Of a DNA stretch of 23,851 nt, positions 1 to 5,255 are shown piece after piece. The position numbers and the translations under genes are program-made. The stretch comes from a virus: the IMG/VR virus record IMGVR_UViG_3300031974_002188, positions 1 to 23,851 of that record. The stretch is one strand, 5' to 3'. The notes beneath the pieces were generated by a model that was given only the letters and a program-made list of their open reading frames with translations, searched no databases and was not told the DNA's origin. Positions within the stretch are counted from its first letter, which is position 1. Each line of letters starts with the position of its first letter.

Positions 1-255
1 TTCTCTAATGAAAGTGATGTAGAAATAGATGATATAACAACATCTTTACTTTATAAAAATGGTGGATTGAATTTCAACTATCCTTGGGAGTTCCAATCCA
101 ACCAAACTTTCCATCAAATCTTTAAAGACCTCTCAGGTGGTAATGCATTCACAGATTCATCATTTATGTATACCACTAAAACAAATTCAGTTGGAGCTAA
201 TACACTTCAGTTTGTTGGATGGACTTTAGCAGATAGAATAGGAATACTAAACTAA
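1..255 (+). CDS. 3' end of an unrecognised phage protein (5' truncated)
   Basis: Frame 1 is open from the first base to the TAA at 253-255, so this is the last 84 residues of a gene that begins outside the window. A TTG at position 67 could be read as a start, but the frame continues upstream without a stop and the upstream residues look like ordinary protein, so I treat it as partial. The tail is mixed polar/aromatic (NYPWEFQSN, SFMYTTKTN) and ends in GILN. There is no signal peptide, membrane segment or motif I recognise. It could be a structural or adhesion protein, but nothing shows that. Confidence 0.65.
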   Translation, partial: FSNESDVEIDDITTSLLYKNGGLNFNYPWEFQSNQTFHQIFKDLSGGNAFTDSSFMYTTKTNSVGANTLQFVGWTLADRIGILN

Positions 256-260
256 AGACC

Positions 261-268
261 TATTTATA
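261..268 (+). promoter_or_regulatory. TATTTATA motif (candidate late-type promoter element)
   Basis: TATTTATA lies in the gap after the first gene and 26 nt before the ATG at 295. The same octamer occurs in four other non-coding gaps (1359, 13001, 15495, 20780). It is the reverse complement of the T4 late promoter TATAAATA, and the window encodes a gp55-like sigma. No TTG -33 element stands at the host-type spacing. Function is inferred from position and recurrence. Confidence 0.35.
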
Positions 269-294
269 CAATGTAATATATATGAAGGATAGGT

Positions 295-381
295 ATGAAT
301 CATTTAGATTCAATAGTAGTTGCGTTCATAGTATATACATTTATAATGTGGGTTTCGAAGAAAAAAGATAATGGCTCTTAA
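295..381 (+). CDS. tiny single-pass membrane protein (28 aa)
   Basis: This reading frame is short but plausible: ATG at 295 is preceded by a purine-rich AAGGATAGGT, and it ends with TAA at 379-381. The product has a hydrophobic stretch from about residue 7 to 20 (IVVAFIVYTFIMWV) followed by a basic tail (SKKK), the arrangement of a small N-out/C-in membrane peptide. It overlaps the next reading frame (371) by 11 nt, a common phage arrangement. No function can be assigned. It could also be a chance frame; the RBS-like leader and the membrane-type composition are the only support. Confidence 0.4.
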   Translation: MNHLDSIVVAFIVYTFIMWVSKKKDNGS

Positions 382-502
382 CAACAAAGAAAATACTAAA
401 GATAGTAATAGGGTTAAGAGCCCTATTTCTAAAAAGAAAAATGAATCAAATAAATATAAACCACAATACTACTTTTGGGATGAATATTGGAATGGAAAAT
501 AA
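371..502 (+). CDS. small basic/aromatic protein (43 aa), unknown
   Basis: ATG 371 to TAA 500-502 gives a 43-residue product, Lys/Asn-rich in the first 30 residues and ending in an aromatic cluster (YYFWDEYW). It overlaps the preceding 28-aa frame by 11 nt. The first ten bases of its coding sequence form one arm of a long inverted repeat (373-422). Composition is unlike a random translation because of the aromatic/acidic tail, but there is no family I recognise and the size makes it uncertain. If the next gene starts at 492 the two overlap by 11 nt; if it starts at 441 the overlap is 62 nt. Confidence 0.35.
   Translation: MALNNKENTKDSNRVKSPISKKKNESNKYKPQYYFWDEYWNGK
373..422 (+). repeat. 10-bp inverted repeat with 30-nt loop
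   Basis: GGCTCTTAAC at 373-382 is perfectly complementary to GTTAAGAGCC at 413-422. The second arm also contains a small hairpin of its own (AGGG-N7-CCCT) followed by ATTTCT. It might act as a weak terminator or as an RNA structure controlling the short ORF that contains it. Confidence 0.4.
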
Positions 503-647
503 TATGATAGAAATTATAATGATATGTTTGATGGTAGTTGGAATCAGTTTGATTTCTCTTATATCAACATTTGTACTTATCAATTGGTTAAGTATACGAC
601 AGATGCAAGAATTGATGAAGTCTAAACGAAAGAAATGGTGGAAGTAA
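441..647 (+). CDS. small single-pass membrane protein
   Basis: The frame runs to TAA at 645-647. Outer limits are given. Internal ATGs at 480, 492 and 504 are all possible, and 492 would give a 51-aa protein with only an 11-nt overlap to the previous frame. The core is a long hydrophobic segment (IIMICLMVVGISLISLISTF) followed by an interfacial stretch and a strongly basic C-terminus (KSKRKKWWK), so the C-terminus is probably cytoplasmic. ATG 441 has an A-rich leader, which suits Bacteroidetes initiation; the N-terminal Asn-rich piece before 492 looks less protein-like. It overlaps the next gene by 13 nt. Membrane location is an inference from composition; a holin role cannot be shown. Confidence 0.55.
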   Translation: MNQININHNTTFGMNIGMENNMIEIIMICLMVVGISLISLISTFVLINWLSIRQMQELMKSKRKKWWK

Positions 648-928
648 AAGACTCTGAAGGTAGGATTGTATTTCACCAATGGGAAAAGAGTTGGTGGAAA
701 AGAGACTACGATAAAAGAGGAAATGTTACAAAGCACGAAACATCGGATGGGTATTGGAGAGAAGCAGAGTATGATTCCCAAAACAGAATCATAAGTTGGA
801 AAACCTCTGCAGGATTTTGGGAAAAGGACATTACCTATGATGAAAGAGGAATCAAAATATATTCACTACATTCACGCTATGGTAGATGTGGTGTTGGTCT
901 AAGAGTCTATGTAGACTCACCAATTTGA
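635..928 (+). CDS. YD-type repeat protein (97 aa)
   Basis: The product consists of about three tandem repeats of roughly 21 residues. The pattern is aromatic pair, charged residues, YD, 2-3 polar residues, basic or Asn, 4-5 residues, then T-S-D/A-G: WWKRDYDKRGNVTKHETSDG, YWREAEYDSQNRIISWKTSAG and FWEKDITYDERGIKIYSLHS. This is the YD/RHS-like repeat type that occurs in short form in many T4-like phage genomes, where its function is unknown. There is no signal peptide or transmembrane segment, so it is probably cytoplasmic. It starts 13 nt inside the preceding membrane gene, suggesting translational coupling. Close to its 3' end is a perfect 6-bp hairpin (GAGTCT-ATGT-AGACTC, 903-918). Confidence 0.75.
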   Translation: MVEVKDSEGRIVFHQWEKSWWKRDYDKRGNVTKHETSDGYWREAEYDSQNRIISWKTSAGFWEKDITYDERGIKIYSLHSRYGRCGVGLRVYVDSPI

Positions 929-947
929 TTTATGGGCAATGGGCGGG

Positions 948-965
948 GGAAAGGCATTTTCCTTT
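948..965 (+). terminator. weak terminator-like hairpin
   Basis: GGAAA (948-952) can pair with TTTCC (958-962), followed by TTT. An alternative fold is AAAGG/CCTTT. The stem is short and the T-run minimal, so this is only a candidate end for the small-gene operon, supported by the promoter immediately downstream. Confidence 0.3.
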
Positions 966-997
966 AAGTGACACACAAAAAAAATCTAAAAACACAT

Positions 998-1028
998 TTG
1001 GAATTCTGAAAAGAATTTTGTATATTTG
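998..1028 (+). promoter_or_regulatory. Bacteroidetes-type promoter (TTG-N20-TATATTTG)
   Basis: TTG at 998-1000 is separated by exactly 20 bases from TATATTTG at 1021-1028, matching the Bacteroidetes primary-sigma consensus (TTG at -33, TAnnTTTG at -7). It lies 23 nt before the ATG at 1052. The spacer contains an AATTC/GAATT inverted repeat. The same layout recurs at 4526-4556 and 16668-16698. Confidence 0.75.
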
Positions 1029-1051
1029 TATCAACATTAAAAACTGAACTA

Positions 1052-1351
1052 ATGACAAAAGGATTTAAAGATTTGAAATTTAAGGAGGTATCGACTAACC
1101 CTAACTTTGGTACATCGTATCAAGCTGAATTACAATTCGATAATGGTTATGGGGTATCGGTTATTGCTGGCCCGACTGCGTACTCATCTCCAAGAGAGTA
1201 CTTACCCAATCCATACTTTTATGAACGATATGAACTCGCCGTTATCAAAGATGGTGATTTGTGTTACGATACAGAAATTACAAGCGATGTATTGTCGTAT
1301 ATGAGTAAGGATGAGATAACAGAGGCTATAGAGAAAGTTCAACAACTTTAA
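1052..1351 (+). CDS. conserved small phage protein (99 aa), unknown function
   Basis: ATG 1052 is the first start after a strong host-type promoter. The protein has a central motif QFDNGYGVSVIAGPTAYSS (about residues 28-46) which I associate with small proteins widespread in T4-like and other marine phages, always of unknown function. The C-terminus (SKDEITEAIEKVQQL) is a probable amphipathic helix. There is no signal peptide or membrane segment. It is transcribed first from its own promoter with a leader of about 17 nt lacking a Shine-Dalgarno site, as usual in Bacteroidetes. Family membership is from memory of the motif and should be regarded as moderate. Confidence 0.75.
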   Translation: MTKGFKDLKFKEVSTNPNFGTSYQAELQFDNGYGVSVIAGPTAYSSPREYLPNPYFYERYELAVIKDGDLCYDTEITSDVLSYMSKDEITEAIEKVQQL

Positions 1352-1358
1352 ATCTGTA

Positions 1359-1366
1359 TATTTATA
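1359..1366 (+). promoter_or_regulatory. TATTTATA motif upstream of membrane gene
   Basis: TATTTATA (within TATATTTATA, 1357-1366) lies 23 nt before the ATG at 1390 and directly after the stop of the previous gene. It could be read as a TATATTTA -7 box, but no TTG is seen at the expected distance, so it is grouped with the TATTTATA set. Confidence 0.35.
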
Positions 1367-1389
1367 TCTAAATCAAAATAGGAGAACAA

Positions 1390-1587
1390 ATGGAACAACT
1401 CAAACAAATGATTAAAATGTTAATCGGTTGGATTAACACCAAAGGATTTACTGCATTAACTGCATTGGCGGTAGGTGTAGGTCTTTGGATGGTAGGAGCT
1501 AAGATTTCTGCTGGTGTAGCATTCGGAGTATTCTTCACCAGAAATTGGGACATCTTAAAAGAAATGGTAACCTCATTTAAGAAGTAA
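1390..1587 (+). CDS. small membrane protein (65 aa)
   Basis: The start is well fixed by an AGGAGA site at 1380-1385, one of the few clear Shine-Dalgarno sequences in the window. Residues about 20-45 form one hydrophobic, Gly/Ala-rich helix or helical hairpin (ALTALAVGVGLWMVGA, then GVAFGVFF), flanked by an amphipathic N-terminus (MEQLKQMIKMLIGWI) and a basic tail. Size and layout are compatible with a holin or another small inner-membrane protein, but there is no lysis gene next to it, so I do not call it. The strong RBS suggests fairly high expression. Confidence 0.65.
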   Translation: MEQLKQMIKMLIGWINTKGFTALTALAVGVGLWMVGAKISAGVAFGVFFTRNWDILKEMVTSFKK

Positions 1588-1618
1588 TATTGTGGAAACT
1601 GTTTGGAGAATTAAGAAT

Positions 1619-1906
1619 ATGATTAGATACCAAAACACAGGTTTGGTAGAGTATGTAGATTTTACATTTACATCAACTTTGGATGGACATACGCATGAAG
1701 AGTTTTCTTCTGTAAAATTGAGTGGTAATGAAAACTCAGAAGGGTTTATTGCATATGATGACCTAACAGAAGAAATTGTACTCCAATGGGTAATGGATGC
1801 ATTGGGTGAAGTTGGTATCGCAAACTTAGAGAATATGAATAGAATGATGCTCATAGCTCTGGCTGATAGAGCGGCAAACCCAACATCAACAGGACTTCCC
1901 TGGTAA
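1619..1906 (+). CDS. small phage protein ending TGLPW (95 aa)
   Basis: The open frame begins with GTG 1592, but ATG 1619 has GGAGA (1605-1609) at good spacing and starts the conserved-looking part, so I choose 1619. The protein has the pattern LTEEIVLQWVMDALGE (about residues 51-66) and finishes with GLPW. I recall this combination from a family of small T4-like and marine-phage proteins of unknown function. It is probably a soluble alpha/beta protein; the N-terminal half (VEYVDFTFTSTLDGHTHEEF) is strand-rich. No catalytic motif is visible. It follows the membrane gene with a short gap and is likely co-transcribed. Confidence 0.7.
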   Translation: MIRYQNTGLVEYVDFTFTSTLDGHTHEEFSSVKLSGNENSEGFIAYDDLTEEIVLQWVMDALGEVGIANLENMNRMMLIALADRAANPTSTGLPW

Positions 1907-1925
1907 ACTATTTTTAAAACAAGTT

Positions 1926-2111
1926 ATGTCTTTTATTATTCTAAAGCACAACCCTAATAACCCTCACGTTATTATTGTGAATGATTCTGAAGGTATCCCT
2001 ATGGAATGGGATACTTTCGAGTCTGCCCAAAGGATGGCAGATATCTTTCAAGCAAATTCTAATCACAATTGTACATACGAAGTAAAGGAGTGGAGAACTC
2101 CATCAAACTAA
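1926..2111 (+). CDS. hypothetical protein (61 aa)
   Basis: ATG 1926 to TAA 2109-2111. It is a small soluble protein with a strand-rich N-terminus (FIILKHNPNNPHVIIVNDSEG) and a helix containing TFESAQRMADIFQ. The plan 'strand, D-S-E-G turn, helix with A-x-x-M-A' is common among short phage proteins whose role is unknown. It lies 19 nt after the previous gene and 6 nt before the next, in one transcription unit. I do not recognise a named family. Confidence 0.6.
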   Translation: MSFIILKHNPNNPHVIIVNDSEGIPMEWDTFESAQRMADIFQANSNHNCTYEVKEWRTPSN

Positions 2112-2117
2112 CAACTT

Positions 2118-2513
2118 ATGAGTAAGCGTAAAGTTATCAATGTTAGCTATCGAAAGGATAGTAAATCATTTCCTGATTGGATGAAGTATGAGATTGAAAT
2201 TCTCAACGAAGATGGTTCTACTGATACCATCCCTGCTTATGGTAGGGATTTACAAGATGCATTATCAAGAGTAGAACACGATAAGAAAGTAGAGAAAGTA
2301 TCGAAGGTAATCAGAAAAGTGCCTGATGTTATATGGGTTCTACTATGGTTTTCTTTTGTTGGTATGTTAACGATGTATGTTATGTCCAACATCGAAATGT
2401 TTGGCACGTGGGCAGGTAGTGTATTCATCGGTGGACTAATGGTTATATCAGGTGTCACTATGTCCATCCACAATTGGTTCACTCTAAGGAATAGAAATAG
2501 AACTGATGAGTGA
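2118..2513 (+). CDS. membrane protein with soluble N-terminal domain (131 aa)
   Basis: Residues 1-65 are polar and charged (beta-type N-terminus, then a helix rich in D/E/K). Two hydrophobic segments follow at about 71-90 (VIWVLLWFSFVGMLTMYVM) and 97-118 (WAGSVFIGGLMVISGVTMSI), and a basic tail (RNRNRTDE) ends the protein. This predicts a cytoplasmic N-terminal domain with a two-helix membrane hairpin. The N-terminal piece includes DALSRVEHDKKVEKV, possibly a short coiled coil. It overlaps the next open frame by 8 nt at the longest possible start of that frame. Function unknown; a role in superinfection exclusion or lysis is possible but unsupported. Confidence 0.65.
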   Translation: MSKRKVINVSYRKDSKSFPDWMKYEIEILNEDGSTDTIPAYGRDLQDALSRVEHDKKVEKVSKVIRKVPDVIWVLLWFSFVGMLTMYVMSNIEMFGTWAGSVFIGGLMVISGVTMSIHNWFTLRNRNRTDE

Positions 2514-2565
2514 TGGTAAAGATGGGAGTAGAGAACTATGGAAAAGAGTAATAAATAAAACAACT

Positions 2566-3117
2566 ATGGCAAATCATATCGAAAACTACATTATTGTTGA
2601 GAACTCAAACGAAGAAGTTCTTAACGAATTGAAAAGAGTATTCAACACAGCAGAAGGTGAATATGATGTTTGGACTGAAGAGTTGGCTAAAAGAGTCTTC
2701 GGTGAAGAAGTACCATCTGTATATGATAGAGAATGGTACGACACTAATTGTGGTTCTAAGTGGATGCATGGCCGTATCGAAGATGATTCAGATGGAGAAC
2801 AACATATCACTATGACATCTGCATGGGATGCTATCAATGGGTTCGTTGGTAGACTTGCAGAAAACCTCCGTAAAATAAAAAGTGATGTTGTGGTATACAA
2901 CACCTTTGAAGATGAGGGTTTTAATTTCTGTGGCGTCTACTTTACAACTGAACACTATACTGATACTGAGTGGTACGATCCATCAGAAGATTATGATATT
3001 GAAGAGATGTGGGAATCCGATGAATTGATGGAAGAGTATGGTAATACACTACATCAGATTCTATTAGACCACAAAGCAATCTACGAAGAAGAGTTGTCAT
3101 ATTTAACAAAATCTTAA
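2566..3117 (+). CDS. Api92-like (ferredoxin-like domain) phage protein, 183 aa
   Basis: The open frame extends upstream to 2506, but ATG 2566 begins with MANHIENYIIVENSNEEVL, the usual opening of Api92-like/DUF1281 proteins (M-x-N-x-x-x-N-x-I/V-x-I/V, then a helix with L-x-x-x-F). I therefore take 2566 as the start. The C-terminal half is strongly acidic and aromatic (ITMTSAWD, FNFCGVYFTTEH, EWYDPSEDYD). It is probably a soluble cytoplasmic protein; the biochemical role of the family is not known. Its stop codon lies inside the TTAACA repeat region that controls the next unit, so the operon ends here without an obvious hairpin terminator. Confidence 0.65.
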   Translation: MANHIENYIIVENSNEEVLNELKRVFNTAEGEYDVWTEELAKRVFGEEVPSVYDREWYDTNCGSKWMHGRIEDDSDGEQHITMTSAWDAINGFVGRLAENLRKIKSDVVVYNTFEDEGFNFCGVYFTTEHYTDTEWYDPSEDYDIEEMWESDELMEEYGNTLHQILLDHKAIYEEELSYLTKS

Positions 3118-3159
3118 CACATTCATTATTGGATAGTATCAAATTTATTAGTATATTTA
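3103..3159 (+). promoter_or_regulatory. TTAACA-repeat promoter (copy 1)
   Basis: TTAACA occurs at 3103-3108 and 3114-3119 (11-bp period), followed by 9 bases, TTG at 3129-3131, 20 bases and TATATTTA at 3152-3159. The ATG of the next gene is at 3178. The distance from the second repeat to the -7 box (32 bases) is identical to that in the copies at 7087 and 14181. The first repeat overlaps the end of the upstream gene. Confidence 0.7.
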
Positions 3160-3177
3160 CAACCTAATAATAATTGA

Positions 3178-3666
3178 ATGGCTAGATACAATCCCTTTAG
3201 ATGGTATACATCAAACAAGTATCGTAAGAAACCTTTAAAATCATCTGCACCTTTATTGTTGAAGATTCGTAATGGTGACTTTGAGTATTCACCATTCTAT
3301 AAAGAAGCAGAAGACAATCATAAGTTGTATCATAAGATGTATGATGAGTATATGAAGACATCATCAATCACAGATATCAACGAACGAAAGGTAGAGGCTC
3401 ATCAGTATGCTAAGATGAAACGAATCAAAGCATATAAGTTAGAAGAGGTTGGATTGGAAGAAGAAGAAACTCGCCTCAAACGATTGAGAGATGAACTTAC
3501 ATCTGAGTTTGGTAAAGACCTTTGGGATAAGTGTTTAGAACAACAAAGAGGTAAGGGTACTACTGAAGATATGTATTGGTGGTATAAGAAACAATGTAAG
3601 ATGGGACAGACACCATCAGAGATTGCGATTTCATTAGGTAGAAAAACAACTAAAGGGTTAAAGTAA
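3178..3666 (+). CDS. hypothetical protein (162 aa), first gene under TTAACA promoter
   Basis: ATG 3178 follows the -7 box by 18 nt with no Shine-Dalgarno site. The protein is highly charged and mostly helical. It has a basic N-terminus (RWYTSNKYRKKPLKSS), a central region rich in Lys/Glu/Tyr, an EEEETRLKRLRDELTSEFG stretch (about residues 95-113) likely to be coiled coil, and a C-terminal segment ending in a small helical motif (GQTPSEIAISLGRKTTKGLK) that looks like a helix-turn-helix fragment. It is coupled to the next gene by a single-base gap. No family is recognised. The basic ends plus the HTH-like tail would allow nucleic-acid binding, which is only a suggestion. Confidence 0.65.
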   Translation: MARYNPFRWYTSNKYRKKPLKSSAPLLLKIRNGDFEYSPFYKEAEDNHKLYHKMYDEYMKTSSITDINERKVEAHQYAKMKRIKAYKLEEVGLEEEETRLKRLRDELTSEFGKDLWDKCLEQQRGKGTTEDMYWWYKKQCKMGQTPSEIAISLGRKTTKGLK

Positions 3667-3667
3667 T

Positions 3668-4003
3668 ATGTTATACGATCCAGACAACGAACTCACAGAA
3701 GATGAGATGAAACAATTGTCAGAAGATGAGTTCTTTGAGTATTTAGATTCTCAAGCTGAATACCTAAAGCAATTCACCAAACCATTGGGTGAGTATCATA
3801 CCAAACGATATGCTAGTATATCAGCAAAGGTAGAAGGTAGGGAACTTACTAATGATGAGTTTGATTTCGCAAAGAAGGTAGGTAAGGAAGGTGATATGGA
3901 AAATTATCAACGGATTATTGATACGATGGAAGAGAAAGGTTTGGAAGAGCCTGACAAATATGTGAAGAATGTAAAGACGAATCGCTCTCAATGGTTTGAT
4001 TAA
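3668..4003 (+). CDS. hypothetical acidic protein (111 aa)
   Basis: It starts one base after the stop of the previous gene (TAA-T-ATG), so translation is probably coupled. It is acidic with Glu/Asp-rich helices (LTEDEMKQLSEDEFFEYLDSQ at the N-terminus) and no membrane segment. Paired with the basic protein upstream it could form a complex, which is an inference from charge and coupling. It ends 6 nt before tRNA-Leu, so the same transcript probably reads into the tRNA cluster. No recognisable family. Confidence 0.65.
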   Translation: MLYDPDNELTEDEMKQLSEDEFFEYLDSQAEYLKQFTKPLGEYHTKRYASISAKVEGRELTNDEFDFAKKVGKEGDMENYQRIIDTMEEKGLEEPDKYVKNVKTNRSQWFD

Positions 4004-4009
4004 TAATAT

Positions 4010-4094
4010 GCTCGGGTGGTGAAATAGGTAGACACGAGGGACTTAAAATCCCTTGACCATTGCGGTCGTGCCGGTTCGAGCCCGGCCCCGAGTA
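4010..4094 (+). tRNA. tRNA-Leu (anticodon UAA)
   Basis: This is a class II tRNA of 85 nt. Acceptor GCTCGGG (4010-4016) pairs with CCCGAGT (4087-4093), with G-U at the first pair. The anticodon loop CTTAAAA (4042-4048) sits on stem AGGGA/TCCCT. There is a long variable arm, and a T arm with GCCGG-TTCGAGC-CCGGC. The discriminator is A4094; CCA is not encoded. It reads UUA, a preferred codon in this AT-rich genome. Confidence 0.95.
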
Positions 4095-4098
4095 CTAA

Positions 4099-4172
4099 GC
4101 ACCCATAGCTCAATTGGATAGAGCAACGCACTTCTAATGCGTAGGTTACAGGTTCGACTCCTGTTGGGTGTA
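4099..4172 (+). tRNA. tRNA-Arg (anticodon UCU)
   Basis: A 74-nt tRNA. Acceptor GCACCCA (4099-4105) pairs with TGGGTGT (4165-4171), again G-U at the first pair. The anticodon stem is ACGCA/TGCGT with loop CTTCTAA (4131-4137), anticodon TCT at 4133-4135. The T loop TTCGACT is canonical. It reads AGA. CCA is not encoded. Only 4 nt separate it from tRNA-Leu. Confidence 0.95.
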
Positions 4173-4176
4173 CAAA

Positions 4177-4249
4177 GACCTCTTAACTCAGTTGGTAGAG
4201 TATCACACTTTTAATGTGAGAGTCCAGGGTTCGAGCCCCTGAGGGGTCA
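4177..4249 (+). tRNA. tRNA-Lys (anticodon UUU)
   Basis: A 73-nt tRNA. Acceptor GACCTCT (4177-4183) pairs with AGGGGTC (4242-4248). Anticodon stem TCACA/TGTGA with loop CTTTTAA (4208-4214), anticodon TTT at 4210-4212. T loop TTCGAGC; discriminator A4249; no encoded CCA. It reads AAA, consistent with supplementing AT-rich codon use. Confidence 0.95.
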
Positions 4250-4263
4250 CTAAAATAAATGAT

Positions 4264-4533
4264 ATGGATTTTTTGATAGGACTTTCTTCAGTAATACCAA
4301 TGGTATTCTTTAATAAGATGGTACTTAATGTAGTACCTAAAGTTCACCCACATACAACGATGGGTATGATTATGATTATGTTAGTAGGTACAGGTGTAAT
4401 ATCAATCAGCTGGACATTTGGTCTACAATCGGAGATTACCAACAACACATCCTTTGTAATGGGAGTTGGGTTGGCTTTGTTCACTAATATGATTAGTAAG
4501 ATATTATATCTTCTACAAAAACCATTTGGATAA
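4264..4533 (+). CDS. small multi-pass membrane protein (89 aa)
   Basis: Starts 15 nt after tRNA-Lys. Hydrophobic segments at about residues 3-23 (FLIGLSSVIPMVFFNKMVL), 32-52 (TMGMIMIMLVGTGVISISWTF) and 64-84 (FVMGVGLALFTNMISKILYL) predict three membrane spans with a very short cytoplasmic tail. Three short spans in under 100 residues is the class I holin layout, but no endolysin gene is nearby and the sequence has no recognised holin motif. The call therefore stays at membrane protein. The -33 element of the next promoter (TTG 4526-4528) lies inside its last codons. Confidence 0.65.
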   Translation: MDFLIGLSSVIPMVFFNKMVLNVVPKVHPHTTMGMIMIMLVGTGVISISWTFGLQSEITNNTSFVMGVGLALFTNMISKILYLLQKPFG

Positions 4534-4556
4534 TTAAAAAATATTTTGTATATTTG
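4526..4556 (+). promoter_or_regulatory. Bacteroidetes-type promoter, near-leaderless
   Basis: TTG at 4526-4528, 20 bases, then TATATTTG at 4549-4556. The ATG of the next gene is at 4562, only 5 bases after the -7 box. Since Bacteroidetes transcripts usually start a few bases downstream of the -7 box, the mRNA would have essentially no 5' leader. Confidence 0.75.
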
Positions 4557-4561
4557 TACCA

Positions 4562-4834
4562 ATGAAATGGGAAAGTGTAAATATAACTGATAAAATTCAC
4601 ATTCTAAAAGAATTGATGAACAATACTATCGCATTTGATGATGGTGACATACATATTGTAAATGCTTTGATTACTGGTTCTCAAAACGATAGAGGTTCTG
4701 ATGACGATTATGGGTTTGATATACAACCACACCATTTGACCTATATGAGAACGATTTGGGATACTGCTATTGAAAATCAAATTGACGATTCAGTAATCCA
4801 AAAGATAAAACTTAAAATGCGGGAGAGGGGTTAA
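4562..4834 (+). CDS. hypothetical protein (90 aa), probably leaderless mRNA
   Basis: The start at ATG 4562 directly follows a strong promoter, leaving no room for an RBS. The protein is acidic in the middle (TGSQNDRGSDDDYGFDIQ, about residues 38-55) and otherwise helical, without membrane segments or known motifs. Its last five codons and stop (ATG CGG GAG AGG GGT TAA, 4817-4834) form the 5' acceptor-like strand and D-arm of the cloverleaf RNA at 4819-4891. Folding or processing of that RNA would remove the 3' end of the message. Function unknown. Confidence 0.65.
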   Translation: MKWESVNITDKIHILKELMNNTIAFDDGDIHIVNALITGSQNDRGSDDDYGFDIQPHHLTYMRTIWDTAIENQIDDSVIQKIKLKMRERG

Positions 4835-4891
4835 GAGAAACCCGTTTGACATCCAGTCAAAAGGAGGTGGGGCAGTTGCCACCCTCCCGCT
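4819..4891 (+). ncRNA. tRNA-like cloverleaf, possibly a non-canonical tRNA-Gly(UCC)
   Basis: The sequence folds as a cloverleaf of tRNA dimensions. Acceptor-like stem GCGGGAG (4819-4825)/CTCCCGC (4884-4890); two bases; arm GGGT(T)/(A)ACCC (4828-4843); one base; five-pair stem TTTGA/TCAAA with 7-nt loop CATCCAG (4845-4861); four bases; arm GGTGG/CCACC with 8-nt loop (4866-4883). U73 and GCGGG/CCCGC match glycine tRNAs, and the middle loop would give anticodon UCC (Gly). Against a normal tRNA: position 33 is A instead of U, the T loop lacks TTCGA, the D loop lacks GG, and it overlaps the upstream CDS by 16 nt. It may be a degenerate tRNA, a tRNA mimic or an unrelated structured RNA. Confidence 0.45.
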
Positions 4892-4906
4892 CTAATTACA
4901 TACATA

Positions 4907-5254
4907 GTGGATTATAAGAGTTTAGAAAAACTAATGGAAGTCCAATACCTAAAAGGTAGATTGGATGAGTTGTACAAAGGATATGTTCCTAATGATACCT
5001 CTACAAAAAACAGATTCGTAGATTCTCGCATATCTAAGTACGAAGAGAAACTTAGAAATGTGGATGAGGTTATATTCCATCTCTACAGAATCGAACAAAT
5101 TAATGTTCAACATTCCAAACGGAAATCAAAACAGAATATGAGTAATCTTTTGTTTGATGCTGTCAGTATCTTAAATGGTATATATTCAGAAAACCCAACA
5201 TTTGAAGTTATGGATTTGTTGAATAGGATGGAAGAGCAACTGAATAAGTATTGA
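4907..5254 (+). CDS. hypothetical protein (115 aa)
   Basis: GTG 4907 opens the frame just after the cloverleaf; ATG 4934 (in frame, starting MEVQYLKGRL) is an alternative start. The protein is helical and charged: a central segment with SKYEEKLRNVDEVIFHLYRIEQ (about residues 43-65) and a C-terminal DLLNRMEEQLNKY are likely coiled-coil or bundle helices. There is no membrane segment or catalytic motif. The next gene starts 1 base after its stop, so it is coupled to the thioesterase and probably belongs to the same operon. Family not recognised. Confidence 0.6.
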   Translation: MDYKSLEKLMEVQYLKGRLDELYKGYVPNDTSTKNRFVDSRISKYEEKLRNVDEVIFHLYRIEQINVQHSKRKSKQNMSNLLFDAVSILNGIYSENPTFEVMDLLNRMEEQLNKY

Positions 5255-5255
5255 T

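Noticed and set aside
446-781. Open reading frame of 111 codons on the minus strand
   Set aside because: It lies opposite three + strand frames, has a composition typical of an antisense shadow, and no RBS or promoter. The same holds for all other minus-strand frames, such as 20709-21212 (opposite the virion-associated gene) and 9508-9909 (opposite MoxR).
4264-4533. Holin call for the three-span protein (and for other small membrane proteins)
   Set aside because: No endolysin or spanin gene is nearby and no holin signature is seen; topology alone is not enough.
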